Assembly: GCF_015679185.1 (NCBI RefSeq)
Contig: NZ_CP064939.1
Coordinates: 868,001-932,000, forward strand
DNA from: Pedobacter endophyticus
GTDB taxonomy: Bacteria; Bacteroidota; Bacteroidia; Sphingobacteriales; Sphingobacteriaceae
DNA length: 64,000 nt
Reading direction: 5' to 3'
Under the pieces are notes generated by a model. It saw nothing but the letters and a program-made list of their open reading frames with translations, had not been told where the DNA came from and did not search any database. This document shows, one piece after another, positions 60,760-64,000 of the stretch. Every line of letters starts with the position of its first letter. Within the stretch, counting starts at the first letter, position 1. Made by a program: the position numbers and the translations under genes.

Positions 60760-60803
60760 CATTAAGATCTCCTACCGATAGCTATCGGTAGGAGATCTTA
60801 ATG
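60760..60803. repeat. 44-bp perfect palindrome; possible bidirectional terminator
   Basis: CATTAAGATCTCCTACCGAT and AG on the left are exactly mirrored by the right half, with no unpaired loop. The centre is the CCGATAGCTATCGG core shared with three other sites. It is positioned between two convergent genes (HAD on plus, aldose epimerase on minus), 207 and 108 bp from their stops. Confidence 0.85.
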
Positions 60804-60911
60804 CAAAAGATAGCCCCAACGCATTAAGATTCCCACCTGCGTGGGAATGACGTGGTGCTCAGTTCGGGGTTATTTAATCCCTTTTTACAAAAATAATTCG
60901 AACTGAGATTA

Positions 60912-62084
60912 TTAATTGGAGAATTTATAAATCGAACTGGTTTTGTACACCTGACCGGGTTTTAACACGGTGCTCGGAAATGCTGGCTGATTTGGAGAAT
61001 CTGGAAAATGCTGTGTTTCCATGGCAATTGCAGTTCTGAAATCGTCTTTTGCGCCGCTTTTAAATGTGTTTTTACTTTGCATAAAGTTTCCGCTATAAAA
61101 CTGTAAACCGGGTTCCTGGGTGTAGATATCCATAACAACACCAGATTTATCGCCCTTAACGGTAGCTGCATGAAACATACCCATGCCCTTAGTTTTGTTT
61201 AACACATAGTTATGATCGTAACCTTTGCCAAAGGTAAGTTGCTCGTTTTTATCTTCAATTCGGGCACCAATTGTGGTTGGTTTGGTGAAATCGAAAGGCG
61301 TGCCAGCCACTTTCTCAATTTTTCCTGTGGGAATAAGGCTCGAATCAACCGGAGTGTACTCGTCAGCAAAAATCTGCACTTCGTGGTTTAAAATTGTTCC
61401 GCTACCATCGCCATTTAAGTTGAAGAAAGCATGATTGGTTAGGTTTACGATTGTGGTTTTATCGGTTTTGGCTTCGTAATCCATCTTCAGCTCATTATCA
61501 TCAGTTAACGTATAGGTTACTTTAACATCTAAATTGCCGGGAAAGTTCTCGTCGCCATCTTTTGATAAATAGTGCAATTGGAGGGTGTTGTCGTTTGGCT
61601 GGGTAGCATCCCAAACTACATATTGATAACCCTTTTTACCACCGTGGAGTGTGTTTTGACCATTATTTGTAAACAACGAATAGGTTTTACCTTCTAAAGT
61701 GAATTTTCCTTTCGCAATGCGATTGCCAAATCTTCCGATGGTGGCGCCGAAGTAAGGCTCGGTAGATTTCTCATAGTCGCTCAGACTTTTAAAGCCCACC
61801 ACAACATCAACCATCTTCCCGTCTTTGCCTGGCACAAGCAAACTTACCAAACGACCGCCGTAGTTTGTAAATATTGCCTCGGCATTGTTTTTATTTTTCA
61901 AGGTGTAAAGCCCTACCTGTTTGCCGTCTATTTCTCTTTTAAAAGAATCGGCGTTCAATTTTACTACAACTACAGAATCGGTTCCTGCACTATCGTTGGA
62001 AGAAGTCTTTTTCGTTTCAGATTGGCAAGCGGCAAAGCCAATTGCTGCAATTACGCCTAAACTGGCTAATGATTTAAATTTCAT
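60912..62084 (-). CDS. galM: Aldose 1-epimerase (galactose mutarotase), lipoprotein
   Basis: It interconverts alpha and beta anomers of sugars. A lipoprotein signal MKFKSLASLGVIAAIGFAAC with lipobox places it in the envelope. Its position in the pathway is thus likely periplasmic or surface sugar processing. The mutarotase core shows NYGGRLVSLLVPGKDGK, PYFGATIGRFGNRIAKGKFTL, NGQNTLHGGKKGYQYVVWDA, the catalytic His in NLTNHAFFNLNG and catalytic Glu in IAMETQHFPDSPNQP. 390 aa, normal once the signal is removed. An exported epimerase is common in Bacteroidetes. No sugar-pathway genes adjoin it. Confidence 0.94.
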   Translation of the reverse strand: MKFKSLASLGVIAAIGFAACQSETKKTSSNDSAGTDSVVVVKLNADSFKREIDGKQVGLYTLKNKNNAEAIFTNYGGRLVSLLVPGKDGKMVDVVVGFKSLSDYEKSTEPYFGATIGRFGNRIAKGKFTLEGKTYSLFTNNGQNTLHGGKKGYQYVVWDATQPNDNTLQLHYLSKDGDENFPGNLDVKVTYTLTDDNELKMDYEAKTDKTTIVNLTNHAFFNLNGDGSGTILNHEVQIFADEYTPVDSSLIPTGKIEKVAGTPFDFTKPTTIGARIEDKNEQLTFGKGYDHNYVLNKTKGMGMFHAATVKGDKSGVVMDIYTQEPGLQFYSGNFMQSKNTFKSGAKDDFRTAIAMETQHFPDSPNQPAFPSTVLKPGQVYKTSSIYKFSN

Positions 62085-62264
62085 AGAAATGAATATTTGG
62101 TTGATTTTTATTTAATTTTTTTAAATATAAAAGATAACTGTCAAGTTTACAAATAAAACGATTTATGCAAAAAATCGAAACTGCAAAGCGTTGGCGAAAA
62201 ACCTGGGTCTGGTATTATTGTTTCTGATATAAACTGCTTAATTTGTCGAAAAATTTAAAATGAT

Positions 62265-63254
62265 ATGAACAACAATATTTCGGCGAGCCGATACGCTACT
62301 ATGGAGTATCGCAGGTGTGGGAGAAGCGGTGTAAAATTACCGGCAATTTCTTTGGGTTTGTGGCATAACTTCGGTCATGTAAATGATTTCGAGAATAGCA
62401 AGAATTTAATTTATACGGCGTTCAACAACGGAATTACCCATTTCGACCTGGCAAATAATTATGGTCCGCCTCCGGGTTCGGCAGAAGAGGTTTTTGGGAA
62501 GATCCTTTCTACAGATTTCAACGGTTACCGTGATGAAATGATCATTTCGAGCAAGGCGGGTTACACGATGTGGGATGGGCCTTATGGCGATTGGGGTTCG
62601 AAGAAATATCTTGTTTCGAGCCTGGATCAGAGCTTGAAACGGATGAAACTAGACTATGTTGATATTTTCTATCATCATCGGCCCGACCCTGAAACACCGC
62701 TTGAAGAAACTATGGGTGCACTGAGTTTGTTAGTTAAGCAAGGCAAAGCGCTGTATGTTGGTATTTCGAATTACGGTGCTGAAGAGGCAGAAAAAGCAAT
62801 CCAGATTTTAAAACAAAATGGAACGCCTTGTTTAATTCACCAGCCAAAATATTCGATGTTTGAACGTTGGGTGGAAGATGGTTTACTGGATGTGCTAGAT
62901 AATCACGGTGTAGGTTGCATTCCATTTTCGCCACTGGCGCAAGGATTACTGACTGATAAATACCTTCACGGAATTCCGGCGGATTCTCGCGTGGCCACGA
63001 GCGGAGTGTTTTTAAAGGAAAGCAACATCACGCCAGAAAAAATTGAGGTGGTTTCGAAGCTGAATGAAGTCGCAAAATCTCGTGGACAAAAGTTAGCACA
63101 CATGGCACTTTCGTGGATCTTAAAAGACGAAAGGATTACAACGGTATTAATTGGTGCGAGCAAACCAGAGCAAATTACGGATTCAATTAAAGCGCTGGGC
63201 AATACCAGTTTTACCACTGAGGAGATTCAACTGATTGACCAAATATTGAAGTAG
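62265..63254 (+). CDS. Aldo/keto reductase (YghZ/MgrA-like)
   Basis: A 329-aa NAD(P)H-dependent TIM-barrel reductase of the group including E. coli YghZ, which acts on L-glyceraldehyde 3-phosphate and related aldehydes. Opening MEYRRCGRSGVKLPAISLGLWHNFG, catalytic Tyr in FDLANNYGPPPGSAEEVFG, Lys in MIISSKAGYTMWDGPYGDWGSKKYL, His in DIFYHHRPDPETPLEET and the cofactor site in CIPFSPLAQGLLTDKYL and TTVLIGASKPEQI are typical. The ATG at 62265 is used; a second at residue 13 (MEYRR) is also plausible and matches family starts. Alone on plus strand, directly before the 83-bp tandem array. Confidence 0.94.
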   Translation: MNNNISASRYATMEYRRCGRSGVKLPAISLGLWHNFGHVNDFENSKNLIYTAFNNGITHFDLANNYGPPPGSAEEVFGKILSTDFNGYRDEMIISSKAGYTMWDGPYGDWGSKKYLVSSLDQSLKRMKLDYVDIFYHHRPDPETPLEETMGALSLLVKQGKALYVGISNYGAEEAEKAIQILKQNGTPCLIHQPKYSMFERWVEDGLLDVLDNHGVGCIPFSPLAQGLLTDKYLHGIPADSRVATSGVFLKESNITPEKIEVVSKLNEVAKSRGQKLAHMALSWILKDERITTVLIGASKPEQITDSIKALGNTSFTTEEIQLIDQILK

Positions 63255-63280
63255 TACTTTAATTTTCATCGCCGTGAAGT

Positions 63281-64000
63281 GAACCATATAGGCATATAGA
63301 ACATAGCGGCTTTTTTGATAAAACTATGTGAACTATGTGGTTGTGTGGTTGAAGATTGAGGGAAACCATATAAGGCATATAGAACATAGAGGCGTTTTTG
63401 ATAAAACTATGTGCCTATGTGGTTAAACATTAAGGGAAACCATATAAGGCATATAGAACATAGCGGCGTTTTTGATAAAACTATGTGAACTATGTGTCTA
63501 TGTGGTTAAAGATTAAGGGAAACCATATAAGGCATATAGAACATAGAGGCGTTTCTGATAAAACTATGTGAACTATGTGTTTGTGTGGTTAGAGATTAAG
63601 GGAAACCATATAAGGCATATGGAACATAGCGGCGTGTTTGATAAAACTATGTGAACTATGTGCCTATGTGGTTAAACATTAAGGGAAACCATATAAGGCA
63701 TATAGAACATAGAGGCGTTTTTGATAAAACTATGTGAACTATGTGTCTATGTGGTTAAAGATTAAGGGAAACCATATAAGGCATATAGAACATAGAGGCG
63801 TTTTTGATAAAACTATGTGAACTATGTGTCTATGTGGTTAAAGATTAAGGGAAACCATATAAGGCATATAGAACATAGCGGCTTTTTTGATAAAACTGGT
63901 TGAACTATGTGTCTATGTGGTTAAAGATTAAGGGAAACCATATAAGGCATATAGAACATAGAGGCGTTTTTGATAAAACTATGTGTCTATGTGGTTAAAC
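63281..64000. repeat. Tandem array of about 83-bp units, nine copies, continuing past the window
   Basis: Units start with 'ccatataaggcatatagaac' at 63285, 63366, 63440, 63523, 63606, 63689, 63772, 63855 and 63938 (spacings 81, 74, then 83 six times). Within each unit 'acatag' and 'ctatgtg' words can pair around 'aggcgtttttgataaaa'. The unit is near-constant with a few substitutions and one 9-bp shorter copy, and carries no reading frame worth calling. The array starts 27 bp after the aldo/keto reductase stop. Confidence 0.9.

Noticed and set aside
63281..64000. CRISPR array
   Set aside because: The whole 83-bp unit is repeated; there are no variable spacers and no cas genes.

Overview
The window is chromosomal DNA of a Bacteroidetes bacterium, most likely a Pedobacter-like member of the Sphingobacteriaceae. 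Three SusC-type TonB-dependent receptors, SusD lipoproteins, a propeller-type sensor kinase, zinc-finger-less TopA and promoters of the TTTG / TAnnTTTG type all point that way. I could see no rRNA or tRNA gene and no CRISPR array.

Layout. (1) 1-9357: a SusC-SusD-SusC glycan-uptake cluster on the minus strand, cut by the left edge, divergent from a LacI-family repressor that has a perfect 18-bp operator over its own -33 element. (2) 9.4-24.1 kb: housekeeping and scattered genes (metallo-beta-lactamase-fold hydrolase, glutathione peroxidase, topA and a small conserved neighbour, a DUF4143 ATPase, a 1859-residue alpha-2-macroglobulin, a TMEM220-like protein, a luciferase-like oxidoreductase). 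(3) 24.2-37.8 kb: a polysaccharide utilization locus with an esterase, a sulfatase, a glycoside hydrolase, SusD and SusC on the minus strand, and a divergent propeller sensor kinase plus AraC-type response regulator. The last two look like one hybrid two-component protein split by a single in-frame TAA. Sulfatase plus glycosidase suggests a sulfated glycan substrate. (4) 37.8-44.7 kb: repeat-rich spacers with small genes (AI-2E-type permease plus receiver protein, DUF3175, DoxX, Rdx/SelW-like) and mnmE. (5) 45.3-51.8 kb: an AT-rich accessory island. It holds a MazG-like pyrophosphohydrolase abutting a GIY-YIG/helicase/S24-peptidase fusion, a 27-codon stub of an ImmA/IrrE-type gene, and a three-gene set of GHKL-ATPase/STAS protein, DUF4325 STAS-like protein and PIN nuclease. 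These two modules are the best candidates for an undescribed (defence or stress) system. (6) 51.9-63.3 kb: metabolic and envelope genes (NmrA-like, MOSC, serine hydrolase, YhhN lysoplasmalogenase-like, PAP2 phosphatase, HAD, aldose epimerase, aldo/keto reductase).

The spacers carry an unusual load of non-coding repeats: REP-like hairpins, several MITE-like families, a 44-bp perfect palindrome, a 21-bp minisatellite, and 83-, 91-, 164- and 247-bp tandem arrays. All function assignments come from reading motifs by eye; no database search was run.
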